Below are positions 16,332-24,663 of a stretch of 64,000 nucleotides of DNA, piece by piece. Every line of letters begins with the position of its first letter. Positions within the stretch are counted from its first letter, which is position 1. Source of the DNA: DATHZQ01 sp963823505 (GTDB lineage: Bacteria; Actinomycetota; Acidimicrobiia; Spongiisociales; UBA5794); contig CAWGLY010000007.1 of NCBI GenBank assembly GCA_963823505.1, positions 130,477 through 194,476 on the forward strand, given 5' to 3'. Both the position numbers and the translations under genes were made by a program. The notes below the pieces were generated by a model. That model was not told the origin of the DNA, did not search any database, and saw nothing but the letters and a program-made list of their open reading frames with translations.

Positions 16332-17566
16332 CGGCGCAACGGACCGAGATCCAGCTCCAGGCGCAAGCAGCTCGCCGCAAACGTCGGGAGCGTACATTCA
16401 TCGGCCGCGCCTTCATCTACCTCTTCCTCGCCGGCTTTGCGGCGATCATGGTGTTCCCCTTCGTGTACATGGCGGCGTCGGCGCTCAAGACGCCCGAAGA
16501 CACCTTCCGCTACCCGCCGAAGATCTTGCCCCGCGTCCCCGAAACGCTTGCGGTCGACGGTGAGGAGCTCCCGGTCTACAGCCTTCCCGTCGACGGAAGC
16601 GATCGGGACGTGGTCCTCGCCGAGACAGGAATCGAAGCCGGGGTGTTCGTCGACCCGGCCGACCCGGAGACCGTCGTGGTCGCTTGGCCGCTTGCGTTGG
16701 TCGAGCCCACGGGCAAGACCGTGTCGCTGGCCGGCGAAGACGTTGAGGTGTTTCTCGTGCCGGTTGGTACCGAGACCCAGGAGCTGGCGCTGCAACGTGG
16801 CACCGTGGTCGGTCGCTTCGTCGACCAGAACGACGCCAGCATCGAGACCTATGAGGTCGTCCGCACCGCCCCGGCTGCAGAGACCGTCAGCGCCCGCTGG
16901 GAGAACTTCTCTGACGTGCTCGATCGTCCGGCGATGGACCGCGCCCTGTCCAACACCATCCTCGTGACTGCTCTCGTCGTCATCGGGGTGCTCTTCACGT
17001 CGATCATGGGTGGCTATGCGTTCGCCCGCATCAACTTCCCTGGGCGGGATGCGGTCTTCCTTGCCTACCTGGGCTCGATCATGATTCCGTTCATCGTGGT
17101 GATCGTGCCGCTGTTCCAGTTCATGGTGGCACTCGACTGGATCGACCACCTCGGCGTGCTCGTGTGGCCGTTCGTATTCAATGCCTACGGCACGTTCTTG
17201 ATGCGGCAGTTCTTCACCGGCATCCCGATCGAACTCGAAGAGGCCGCCATCATCGACGGCGCCAAGCGGTGGCGAATCCTCTGGGGGATCTACGTACCGC
17301 TTTCGTGGCCAGCAGTGGCGACGCTCGGCACCTTCATTTTCCTCTACGCGTGGAACTCGTTTGTGTGGCCGCTGGTTGCGATCAACACGGCCAACACGGA
17401 GGAGTACGTGCTGACCATCGCGCTTCGCAACCTCGGTGGTCAGGCCGTCGAGAGTCCCAACCTGATCTTTGCGGGCATAGTCATCGCCGTGGTAGTGCCG
17501 ATGGCGATCTTCGTCGCGGCCCAGCGCTACTTCGTGGAGAATGTTGCGACGTCCGGCATCAAGTGA
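16328..17566 (+). CDS. CUT1 ABC permease (MalG type) with a large external loop
   Basis: The 412-residue permease starts with ATGA overlap. A first membrane segment (residues about 30-52) is followed by about 150 residues of beta-rich soluble sequence (ETLAVDGEELPVYSLPVDGS to YEVVRTAPAAETVSARW) before the usual five-segment MalG core. The ATPase-contact loop is LEEAAIIDGAKRWRILWGIY. MalG proteins of about 280 residues lack that insert, so it is probably an extracytoplasmic platform that meets the binding protein. Ends in the normal short tail. Confidence 0.88.
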   Translation: MTAQRTEIQLQAQAARRKRRERTFIGRAFIYLFLAGFAAIMVFPFVYMAASALKTPEDTFRYPPKILPRVPETLAVDGEELPVYSLPVDGSDRDVVLAETGIEAGVFVDPADPETVVVAWPLALVEPTGKTVSLAGEDVEVFLVPVGTETQELALQRGTVVGRFVDQNDASIETYEVVRTAPAAETVSARWENFSDVLDRPAMDRALSNTILVTALVVIGVLFTSIMGGYAFARINFPGRDAVFLAYLGSIMIPFIVVIVPLFQFMVALDWIDHLGVLVWPFVFNAYGTFLMRQFFTGIPIELEEAAIIDGAKRWRILWGIYVPLSWPAVATLGTFIFLYAWNSFVWPLVAINTANTEEYVLTIALRNLGGQAVESPNLIFAGIVIAVVVPMAIFVAAQRYFVENVATSGIK

Positions 17567-17591
17567 CCGACCTGTCTGAGCTGGGCTCGTC

Positions 17592-18605
17592 ATGATGCAG
17601 GTCCCGCATCGCCGTCGGAACGCGCTCACCGGTGAATGGGTGCTCGTCTCGGCGGGGCGGACCAGCCGACCCTGGCAGGGAAGCACCGAGGCGCCGCCGC
17701 CCGCCGCCCGGCCTGCGTACGATCCAGGCTGCTACCTGTGTCCCGGCAATACCCGCGCCAGCGGTGAGACCAACCCCAAGTACCGGGACACGTTCGTGTT
17801 CACCAACGACTTTGCAGCGCTGCGGCCGGACGCCGGTAGTGACGTGATCGACGACGGTCTTTTGCGCGCTGAGGCGCAAGCAGGGAATTGTCGAGTGATC
17901 TGCTACTCGCCGAGGCACGACCTCGACATGGCGTCGATGACACAAGAGGAGATCCGCACCGTCGTGGATCTTTGGGCGAACCAGACCGAGGAGCTGTCGC
18001 AAACCTACCGGTGGGTGCAGGTGTTCGAGAATCGTGGGCCGGCGATGGGTGCCTCCAACCCCCATCCCCACGGTCAGATCTGGTCCGGTACTGCTCTTCC
18101 CGGGGAGCCGGCGAAAGAGGACGTGCAGCAGCGGGAGCATTTCGCAACCAACGGGACCCTGCTCCTTCTCGACTACCTCGGGCAGGAGCTTGGTGGCGAG
18201 CGCGTTGTTGCCACAACGGACTCCTGGGTGGCTCTGGTGCCCTTCTGGGCAGTGTGGCCGTTCGAGCTTCTCGTGCTGCCCCGACGCAGCGTGCAGACCA
18301 TTCCGGCTCTCGAGAGCGACGAGCGCGATGGGCTCGCCGAGCTGCTGGGCGACGTGCTCGGTCGCTACGACCGCGTCTTCGATCATCCCTTCCCGTACTC
18401 GATGGGCTGGCACGGAGCCCCTCGCCCTGCAGGTGAGCATCCGCACTGGCAACTCCATGCGCACCTCTACCCGCCACTGCTGCGTTCCGCCACCGTGCGC
18501 AAGTACATGGTCGGGTACGAGCTCCTCGCCGAAGCGCAACGAGACGTGACTGCGGAGGGGGTTGCCGCCAGGCTTCGCGACCTGGGCAGCGGCGCAGATG
18601 CGTGA
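17592..18605 (+). CDS. galT: Galactose-1-phosphate uridylyltransferase
   Basis: The 337-residue enzyme exchanges UMP between UDP-glucose and galactose 1-phosphate in the Leloir pathway. The HPH active site is in SNPHPHGQIW, with His160 as the uridylylated nucleophile. Both halves of the HIT-like fold are present, and the C-terminal metal-site motif EHPHWQLHAHLYPP is intact. The N-terminus (RRRNALTGEWVLVSAGRTSR) and CYLCPGN are typical. It overlaps galK by eight bases. No galE is in the window. Confidence 0.95.
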   Translation: MMQVPHRRRNALTGEWVLVSAGRTSRPWQGSTEAPPPAARPAYDPGCYLCPGNTRASGETNPKYRDTFVFTNDFAALRPDAGSDVIDDGLLRAEAQAGNCRVICYSPRHDLDMASMTQEEIRTVVDLWANQTEELSQTYRWVQVFENRGPAMGASNPHPHGQIWSGTALPGEPAKEDVQQREHFATNGTLLLLDYLGQELGGERVVATTDSWVALVPFWAVWPFELLVLPRRSVQTIPALESDERDGLAELLGDVLGRYDRVFDHPFPYSMGWHGAPRPAGEHPHWQLHAHLYPPLLRSATVRKYMVGYELLAEAQRDVTAEGVAARLRDLGSGADA

Positions 18606-19710
18606 AGAGGTCGTCGCGGCATTTCGCCATCTCACTGAGAACGCCCCGGCCGTCATGGTCCGCTCGCCGGGTCGCATCAATCTCATCGGTGACCACACGG
18701 ACTACAACGACGGGTTCGTCTTGCCGGCGGCGATCGAGCACGCCACTTGGCTTGCTGCAGGCCCGCGCGACGATCGTGTGATCCGGATGCTCTCGCTCGA
18801 GGAAGGATCCGCCACGATCAGCCTCGACGGGCTGACGCCGAGATCCGACTGGACCGACTACATCACCGGCACCATCTGGGCAATGGGCGCATCGCTGGAG
18901 GTTGGCTTCGACCTGGTCGTCGGGACCGAGATTCCTGTGGGAGCCGGCTTGTCATCTTCGGCCGCCCTCGAGGTGGGGGTTGCCCGTATCGTCGCCGGTC
19001 TATCTGGCAATGAATGGAATCCGCTGGCCGCCGCCCGCGCAGGTCAGAAAGCGGAGAACGACTTCGTCGGCATGCCGTGCGGGATCATGGACCAGCTGAT
19101 TGTTGCCACGGCGCGTGCGGGTGCGGCAAGCCTGATCGATTGCAGGACTCTGACCTCGACCCCCGCCAGGATTCCCCAAGACGTCGTCGTCGTCATCCTC
19201 GACACGAGCACACGGCGTTCGCTGGTGGGCTCCGAGTACGCCGACCGCAGGGCGGCGTGCGAGCGTGCTGCAGCCCGGATCGGTGTCGCCGCGCTGCGAG
19301 ATGCAACGATGGAGATGGTGATCTCAGCGGAGCTCGATCCCGTGGACCGCCGGCGCGCCGCCCACGTGGTCTCCGAGAACGCGCGGACCCAATCCATGGC
19401 GGCCGCCCTGGAAGCCGGGGATGTCGTCCGGGCAGGTGTCTTGATGGACGAAAGCCATGCCAGCCTGCGCGATGACTTTGCGGTATCGAGCGACGCGCTC
19501 GATGCCATGACGGCAACGGCGCGGAGTCAGCGCGGATGCCACGGGGCGCGGGTCACCGGGGCTGGGTTTGCCGGGTGTGCGGTTGCGCTGGTCGACGACG
19601 CCGAGCTCGAGAACTTCCTGGGGGACGTCGAGGTGGAATATCGGTCCGCAACCGGGTTGCAGGCTGTCCTCTACCCCACAAGGCCGGCCGCCGGCGCACA
19701 GCTGTGGTGA
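18598..19710 (+). CDS. galK: Galactokinase
   Basis: The 370-residue GHMP kinase makes galactose 1-phosphate for GalT. The galactokinase signature VRSPGRINLIGDHTDYNDGF is at about residues 20-40. The phosphate-binding loop is PVGAGLSSSAALEV, and the C-terminal motif is GARVTGAGFAGCAVALV. I start it at the ATG inside the galT stop region (ATGCGTGA); an in-frame CTG/ATG upstream would only add 12 residues from within galT. Directly after it lies a decayed hydrolase tail, so the operon probably ends here. Confidence 0.95.
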   Translation: MREEVVAAFRHLTENAPAVMVRSPGRINLIGDHTDYNDGFVLPAAIEHATWLAAGPRDDRVIRMLSLEEGSATISLDGLTPRSDWTDYITGTIWAMGASLEVGFDLVVGTEIPVGAGLSSSAALEVGVARIVAGLSGNEWNPLAAARAGQKAENDFVGMPCGIMDQLIVATARAGAASLIDCRTLTSTPARIPQDVVVVILDTSTRRSLVGSEYADRRAACERAAARIGVAALRDATMEMVISAELDPVDRRRAAHVVSENARTQSMAAALEAGDVVRAGVLMDESHASLRDDFAVSSDALDAMTATARSQRGCHGARVTGAGFAGCAVALVDDAELENFLGDVEVEYRSATGLQAVLYPTRPAAGAQLW

Positions 19711-19717
19711 CGGCGCC

Positions 19718-19981
19718 GCGCCTGCGGTGCCGCCGCTGCTGGCGTCGCTGTTTCCTGTCGAACCGTTCGACGCCAACATCCTGAACGAGTATCGCGCCTG
19801 CTGGACTCGTCCGGGGGGGTGATGCGCGGCATGCTCAACTGGTACCGGGGGCGGCTCGCGACCGCTCGCTGCCGCCCTGTGCAGCGACGTCTCCGTTCGT
19901 GCGATCGAGGAGTGCGGGCATGCTCCGCACCGCGAACAGCCCGGCGTTGTGGCTGGCATGGTGCTTGCCGCACTGGCGTGA
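19718..19981 (+). pseudogene. Remnant of an alpha/beta-hydrolase gene (3' part, three frames)
   Basis: One frame reads PVEPFDANILNEYRACWTRPGG and stops after a run of seven Gs near 19816. The shifted frame continues with GMLNWYRGRL, a motif of the cap region in epoxide-hydrolase-like proteins. A third frame reads VRAIEECGHAPHREQPGVVA and GMVLAALA to a TGA at 19979-19981, which is a typical hydrolase C-terminus with its catalytic-His motif. No 5' part is present, because galK occupies the space up to 19710. It may be one gene with an internal loss or two fragments. Confidence 0.7.
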
Positions 19982-19997
19982 CTGCCCTCGACGCACC

Positions 19998-21179
19998 TCA
20001 GTCGACGAGGACGTGTACTGCTTGGGGCGAGCGGTATTCGTGGCCGCGGTAGACCACCGGCGTTGCCGGGTCGAGCCGCACGCGCGGGAAACGGGCGATC
20101 AGCTTGCCGATGGCGACCCGGAGTTGCACTCGGGCAAAGTGGTGGCCGATGCAGTAGTGCGGGCCCGTAGCAAAGGACATGTGGGTGCGTCGCGGCCGGT
20201 GGATGTCGAAGTCGTCCGCGGTGGGTCCCCAAATGGCACGGTCGCGGTTGGCGGAGGCCACCACGAGGATGACCCTGGCGCCGCCGGGTAGCTCCTGCCC
20301 GCCGAGGTCCGTCCCCGGCTTGACGCCTCGCAGCAGGTTCCCGATGGGTGCCGTCCACCGCAGACCTTCCTCGACGGCGGCTGCTGCCAGCGTCGGGTCC
20401 TTCCGCACGGCGGCGAGTTGCGCCGGGTGGCTCAGCAGGCGGTCGGCGATGGTGGCGCCACCGTGGGCAGGTTCCTGGAGGCCGCCGAGGAGCACCAGCT
20501 TGAGCGAGGGCATCGCCCACGCCAGCCGCTCATCGAGCGGGCCGTCGACTGCGTGGACCAGGTTGGACAGCATGCCGCCGTCGGGAGCGGCGAGGACTTG
20601 CTCGAAGCGAGGCCGCAACGTTGCGTCGATCTCGGCGCCGACAGCCTCGCAGAGCGACGTCTTCACGGGGTCGTTCTCATAGTTCGACACCCCGGCCGCA
20701 AGCCCTGCGAACCACCGCACCAGCGTCACCACGTCCACCAGGTCGGCGATCCCGACGGCGGAGGCCAGGGAGAGCACGGAGATCGGCTCGAAGTAGTCGT
20801 GGACCAGCTCTGCGGCGCCGACTGCTTCGATGGCGTCGAGACGGTCGTCGCACAGCCGTTCGAAGACGGCAGGCATCGTGGCTTCGACGGCGCGGGGCCG
20901 CAGCGTCGGGTCGAAGGGTCGCCTGCGTTGCTTGGCGGGTTCGCCGTCGGTCGTCATCATCGACACTCCGCCAAGGGCCCGGTCGGTAGGGGAGTCGGCG
21001 ACGTGCGCCGGGAAGCGGTCAGGGTCGGTGCACGCCGCATCGACGTCGTCCCAGCGGGTGACCATCCACACGTCCATGCTGGGCACGTAGGCGACGGGAG
21101 CGTGTCTGCGGAGCTCGGCGTAGATGGGGTACGGATCCCGCTCGAGATCGACGACGGCGATGCCGGCAGGTTCGATCAC
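19998..21179 (-). CDS. Cytochrome P450 with an atypical I-helix
   Basis: The 393-residue protein has the haem loop FATGPHYCIGHHFARVQLR with ligand Cys343, and the EEGLRW ExxR motif. The I-helix, which usually carries an acid-alcohol pair (for example AGxDT or GHET), reads LLGGLQEPAHGGATI: the conserved Thr is replaced by Pro after a Glu. That suggests unusual oxygen activation or a non-monooxygenase reaction. The GTG start overlaps the Rieske gene's TGA (GTGA), so the two proteins are translationally coupled. Substrate unknown. Confidence 0.9.
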   Translation of the reverse strand: MIEPAGIAVVDLERDPYPIYAELRRHAPVAYVPSMDVWMVTRWDDVDAACTDPDRFPAHVADSPTDRALGGVSMMTTDGEPAKQRRRPFDPTLRPRAVEATMPAVFERLCDDRLDAIEAVGAAELVHDYFEPISVLSLASAVGIADLVDVVTLVRWFAGLAAGVSNYENDPVKTSLCEAVGAEIDATLRPRFEQVLAAPDGGMLSNLVHAVDGPLDERLAWAMPSLKLVLLGGLQEPAHGGATIADRLLSHPAQLAAVRKDPTLAAAAVEEGLRWTAPIGNLLRGVKPGTDLGGQELPGGARVILVVASANRDRAIWGPTADDFDIHRPRRTHMSFATGPHYCIGHHFARVQLRVAIGKLIARFPRVRLDPATPVVYRGHEYRSPQAVHVLVD

Positions 21180-21487
21180 TGCTCGATCTCCACCATCCCG
21201 GCAACGATGCGGACGGGATATGTCCGGATCGGCTCGTTGGCCGGCGGCGCCAGGACGGCGCCGGAGCGGATGTCGAACTCGGACCCGTGACAGTCGCAGA
21301 TGGCGGTGAAGCCGTCGATCTCGCCGTCGGTCGAGAATGAGCAGGCGGCGTGGCTGCACTGATCTTCGAATGCCCACCAACGCTTATCTCCAAATGCCAG
21401 GAGTGCTGCTGCATCGCCTATCTCAATCCGGACCGGCGTCGGCGTTTCGGGTTCGGTGGCGCTGAGATTCGTGGCGTGCCAAGACAT
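21176..21487 (-). CDS. Rieske-type [2Fe-2S] ferredoxin
   Basis: The 103-residue protein is a single Rieske domain: CSHAACSF gives the first Cys-x-His pair and CDCHGSEFD the second Cys-x2-His pair, with SGAVLAPPANEPIRTYPVRI as the usual C-terminal lobe. Free-standing Rieske ferredoxins commonly feed dioxygenases. Here it is coupled by GTGA overlap to a P450, so it is probably that enzyme's electron donor. I start at MSWHATNL; upstream in-frame codons add an unlikely leader. Confidence 0.9.
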   Translation of the reverse strand: MSWHATNLSATEPETPTPVRIEIGDAAALLAFGDKRWWAFEDQCSHAACSFSTDGEIDGFTAICDCHGSEFDIRSGAVLAPPANEPIRTYPVRIVAGMVEIEQ

Positions 21488-21619
21488 GGCCCGATGATGG
21501 CAGGGCATCACCCGTGCGTGCGCCACGAGCTTGCTGCGACGTCGTCTCTCACTCCACGAGGAGCGAGAGAAGGGGCGGCTTGGCCTTCGCCTCCCCGACT
21601 CGGCCGGACGGCCTCGGCT

Positions 21620-21766
21620 TCAGGCGGCGGCACACACGAGTGCCGGGGTGCACACCTCACATTGCGGATCTGGGCAGGTGTCGACGGTCGTGAAGGTGAA
21701 TCCGGCCTCGAGGAGATTGCGCTCGGCCTGCTCGACGGCGCTGCTGGTGATGGTGTTCGTGTCCAT
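21620..21766 (-). CDS. Small cysteine-rich protein
   Basis: This 48-residue product has a helix (SSAVEQAERNLLEAGFTFTT) followed by CPDPQCEVC and a C-terminal ALVCAAA. The C-x4-C-x2-C cluster could bind a metal. TATGTT lies six bases before the ATG, which suggests a leaderless message. No homologue recognised. It sits between the Rieske/P450 pair and a metal transporter, but any link is speculation. Confidence 0.45.
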   Translation of the reverse strand: MDTNTITSSAVEQAERNLLEAGFTFTTVDTCPDPQCEVCTPALVCAAA

Positions 21767-21822
21767 GCCGGCAACATATCGCCGGCGTGTGACAGATTCT
21801 GCTGCCGTTGTGCTTCGCATTC

Positions 21823-21846
21823 GGTGACACGGCGTGAATGGTCACC
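21823..21846. promoter_or_regulatory. Inverted repeat between divergent small gene and VIT gene
   Basis: GGTGAC (21823-21828) and GTCACC (21841-21846) form a 6-bp inverted repeat with a 12-base spacer in the divergent intergenic region. It is a candidate repressor site for either gene. Confidence 0.3.
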
Positions 21847-21901
21847 ACGACCAGCGACCTTCGGCCGTGTTCACCAGTCGGGGAAGGGGCACCATGGCTT
21901 C

Positions 21902-22465
21902 ATGCACACAGTCCTGCGCCCCTCCAGGCTCACCAGCAGATACGTCGGCCCCGACTCGATCCGCGAAGTGGTCTTCGGTGTCGAGGACGGTGTGGTCCAG
22001 AACATGACGCTGGTTGCCGGCATGGTCGGCGCCCGCCTCACGCCTGGGGTGATCACGCTGGCTGCGGCGATCAACGGGATTGCAGGGGTCCTGTCGATGT
22101 CGATGGGGACCTATCTCTCGTCAAAGGCCGAGCGTGATGTCGCCCGCGCTCGGCCGGGAAGCGCCGGTGCGTCCCATCGCTCCCCGACGAAGGATGCCGC
22201 AGTGATGGCGGCCGCCTATGCCGTTGGATCGTTCGTCCCGATCGTTCCGTTCCTCTTCGGGGTGACGCAGCTCGGTCTTGCGGTTGGGCTTGCCGTAGCG
22301 CTGGCCGCGGCCACGCTCTTTGGGCTCGGGGTGCTCAAGGCGGATCTGAGCAACCAGCGCCGGGTGCGCGCGGGATTGGAGATGCTGGCCCTTGCGGCCG
22401 CAGCAGGAGTCGCGGGTTTCCTGATCGGCATCGTCGCCCGTGCGTTCTTTGGCCTCGACGCGTAG
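21902..22465 (+). CDS. VIT1/CCC1 family metal ion transporter
   Basis: The 187-residue membrane protein belongs to the vacuolar iron transporter family, which in bacteria exports or stores iron or manganese. REVVFGVEDGVVQNMTLVAG matches the first membrane segment's FGxxDG motif, and SMSMGTYLSSKAERD matches the conserved second segment with its Met-Gly-x-Tyr-x-Ser. Three further hydrophobic segments follow (AAVMAAAYAVGSFVPIVPFL, VGLAVALAAATLFGLGVL, LALAAAAGVAGFLIGIVA). The ATG at 21902 is favoured by the alignment; GAAGGGG lies 12 bases upstream. Confidence 0.88.
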   Translation: MHTVLRPSRLTSRYVGPDSIREVVFGVEDGVVQNMTLVAGMVGARLTPGVITLAAAINGIAGVLSMSMGTYLSSKAERDVARARPGSAGASHRSPTKDAAVMAAAYAVGSFVPIVPFLFGVTQLGLAVGLAVALAAATLFGLGVLKADLSNQRRVRAGLEMLALAAAAGVAGFLIGIVARAFFGLDA

Positions 22466-22512
22466 TCGCGTCACAGCGACCGGCGGGCTCCCTGGGCCGC
22501 CATACTGAGATC

Positions 22513-23190
22513 ATGGACGCACGCATCCTGGTCGTCGAGGACGACGCCTCCATCCGGGAGATCACGAAGCTCGGGTTGGAGACCGCCGGGTTCGTCGTCG
22601 AGACCGCCGTAGACGGGGATGACGCCGTGGACCGGTTCCGTCACGATCGCCCCGACCTGGTGCTCCTCGATGTGATGCTGCCAAAACGCGACGGCTTCGA
22701 GGTCTGCCGGATCATTCGCGCCGAATCTGCGGTTCCCGTCGTCATGCTCACCGCCCGCACCGACACCATCGATGTCGTGGTCGGTCTCGAATCCGGCGCA
22801 GACGACTACGTGACGAAGCCGTTCGAGATGCCCGAGCTCGTCGCCCGCATCCGAGCTGCGCTCCGCCGCGCCCGCCAGGATGCCCCCGCAGAGACCTTGA
22901 CCCTTGGCGACGTCCAGATCGACGTGCTCGGCCACACGGCCAGCCGCAACGGCATCGAGCTGGCGCTCACCCCCACCGAGTTCCGGCTCCTCGTCGAGCT
23001 CGCCCGCCGCCCCGGCCAGGTGTTCACCCGTGAGCTGCTGCTGGAGCGGGTGTGGGGCTACGGATACCTCGGCGACTCCCGGCTCGTCGATGTCGCCGTG
23101 CAACGGCTGCGGGCCAAGGTGGAACACGACCCGGCGTCCCCTGAGCTGATCGAGACGGTGCGCGGCGTCGGCTACCGCGCCAAACGCTGA
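22513..23190 (+). CDS. OmpR/PhoB-type response regulator (MtrA-like)
   Basis: The 225-residue regulator has a receiver domain with acidic pocket Glu9/Asp10/Asp11, phospho-acceptor Asp53 (LVLLDVMLP), TAR and the KPF lysine, then a winged-helix DNA-binding domain (LTPTEFRLLVELARRPGQVF, DVAVQRLRAKVE, RGVGYRAKR). CATACT at 22501-22506 is six bases before the ATG, so the message is probably leaderless. With the kinase and GerMN lipoprotein that follow, the order matches actinobacterial mtrA-mtrB-lpqB, which controls cell wall and division. Confidence 0.92.
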   Translation: MDARILVVEDDASIREITKLGLETAGFVVETAVDGDDAVDRFRHDRPDLVLLDVMLPKRDGFEVCRIIRAESAVPVVMLTARTDTIDVVVGLESGADDYVTKPFEMPELVARIRAALRRARQDAPAETLTLGDVQIDVLGHTASRNGIELALTPTEFRLLVELARRPGQVFTRELLLERVWGYGYLGDSRLVDVAVQRLRAKVEHDPASPELIETVRGVGYRAKR

Positions 23191-23192
23191 CG

Positions 23193-24663
23193 ATGTTCTC
23201 CAGCTTCCGGACCCGTCTCGCCGTGACCGTTGTGGTTCTCGTCGGGGTGACCGCCCTGCTGGTCGGCGTGCTCGCCTACCTGCTGGTCGAGCAATCGTTG
23301 ACTGATCAGCTCGTGGCGGACGCAACGGCGCAAGCCGACTTCAATGTTGGCGTACTCGCCGTCGAGACCGTGCTGCCTGCCGACGCCGGGAGGGCCGAGT
23401 TCGAGGAGACCGGGCTTGCCGCTCGTTTCCTGCAGCGCGGCGCCGACGGTCTCTACGTCGAGTTCCCCGGCGAAGACGATCCCTACTTCTCTGCCATCGC
23501 CTTTGGTGAAAGCGGCGACGTGCTGCCGCCGGCGCTGCGGCAACTCGTCGCCGATGGACGTCTCGGCTTTGCGTTTGTCGATCTCGTGGACGACCCGTAT
23601 CTCGTGGTCGGCGGACGGCGCCCGGGCGACGGCCCCGATTTCTACTTCTTCACCTCGGCGGCGGAGGTCGACAATGCCCTCTCGCAGCTGCTCCGCGTCC
23701 TGGTCGGCGCAGGGGCGGTGGTGGTGGTGGCTGGCGGCGCTCGCGGCCGGGTTCATCTCGCGGAGAGTGTTGCGGCCGGTACGCACTGCCAGCGAGGCGG
23801 CCGCGATGATGGCCGGCGGTGACCTCTCGGTCAGGCTCCCCGCAGAGTCGAACGACGAGTTCGGCCAGTGGGCCGAGTCGTTCAACACGATGGCGGCTTC
23901 GCTCGAATCCAAGGTTGCCGAGCTCCAGGCATCACACGAACGGGAGCGGCGCTTCGTGGCGGACGTGTCGCATGAGCTGCGGACGCCGCTCACTGCACTC
24001 GTTGCCGAGGCGGAAATGGCCAACAGCTTCCTCGCCACCATGCCGGAATCGGCCGGCAGGGTCGGTGAGCTGCTCACCTCGGACACCGCCAGGCTGCGGC
24101 GCCTCGTGGAAGACCTCCTCGAGATCTCCCGTCTCGACGCCCCAGCGACTGGGAGCGACGCCGGCGACATCGATGTCCGTCCGTTCCTCGAAGCGGTGAT
24201 CGCCGATCGTCATCCCTCCGCATCGCTCCGGGCAGACGAGTCGCGAGTGCGATGCGACCGGCGCGGGCTGGAGCGCATCGTCGGCAACCTGCTCGACAAC
24301 GCCGCCCAGCACGCTGCAACTGCCGATGCGATGGTGGAGGCGCAGGTCGAGGACGCAGAGCTTCGGGTGGTCGTTGCCGACAACGGGCCGGGAGTGCCCA
24401 AGGAGGCCTTGGGACGGCTCTTCGAGCGCTTCTACACCACCGACGCCGCCCGGCAGGGGGGCAGCGGTCTCGGGCTGGCGATCGCCCGAGAGCATGCGCG
24501 ACGGATGGGGGGCGATCTCACTGCCCGGGCGAACATCCCCAGCGGGCTCCGCTTCGAACTCGGTGTTCCTGTGACGGTTCTGTTACCCGGCGGTGATGCT
24601 GCAGAGAAGGAGCCGGCGCAAGCTGAGGGTGAGAGCAGCCCACCCACCAGGAGGACACCATGA
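23193..24663 (+). pseudogene. Sensor histidine kinase (MtrB-like), split by one extra base
   Basis: The first frame (23193 onward) gives a membrane segment (LAVTVVVLVGVTALLVGVLA), an extracytoplasmic domain and the start of the second segment. It then drifts into nonsense after LLRVLVGAGAVVVV and stops at 23822. The frame shifted by one base continues properly: LAALAAGFISRRVLRPV, HAMP, DVSHELRTPLTAL with the phospho-His, NLLDNAAQHA, ADNGPGVP and GGSGLGLAIA of the ATP-binding domain, ending at 24663. One surplus G in the GTG repeat at 23717-23730 explains it. Everything else is intact, so it is either a recent mutation or a sequence error. It begins 2 bp after the regulator and overlaps the lipoprotein by ATGA. 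Confidence 0.85.

Noticed and set aside
23717..23731. Programmed frameshift or phase variation at the GTG repeat in the histidine kinase
   Set aside because: Triplet slippage would not change the frame, and three other genes show the same single-base surplus, so an error or mutation is simpler.
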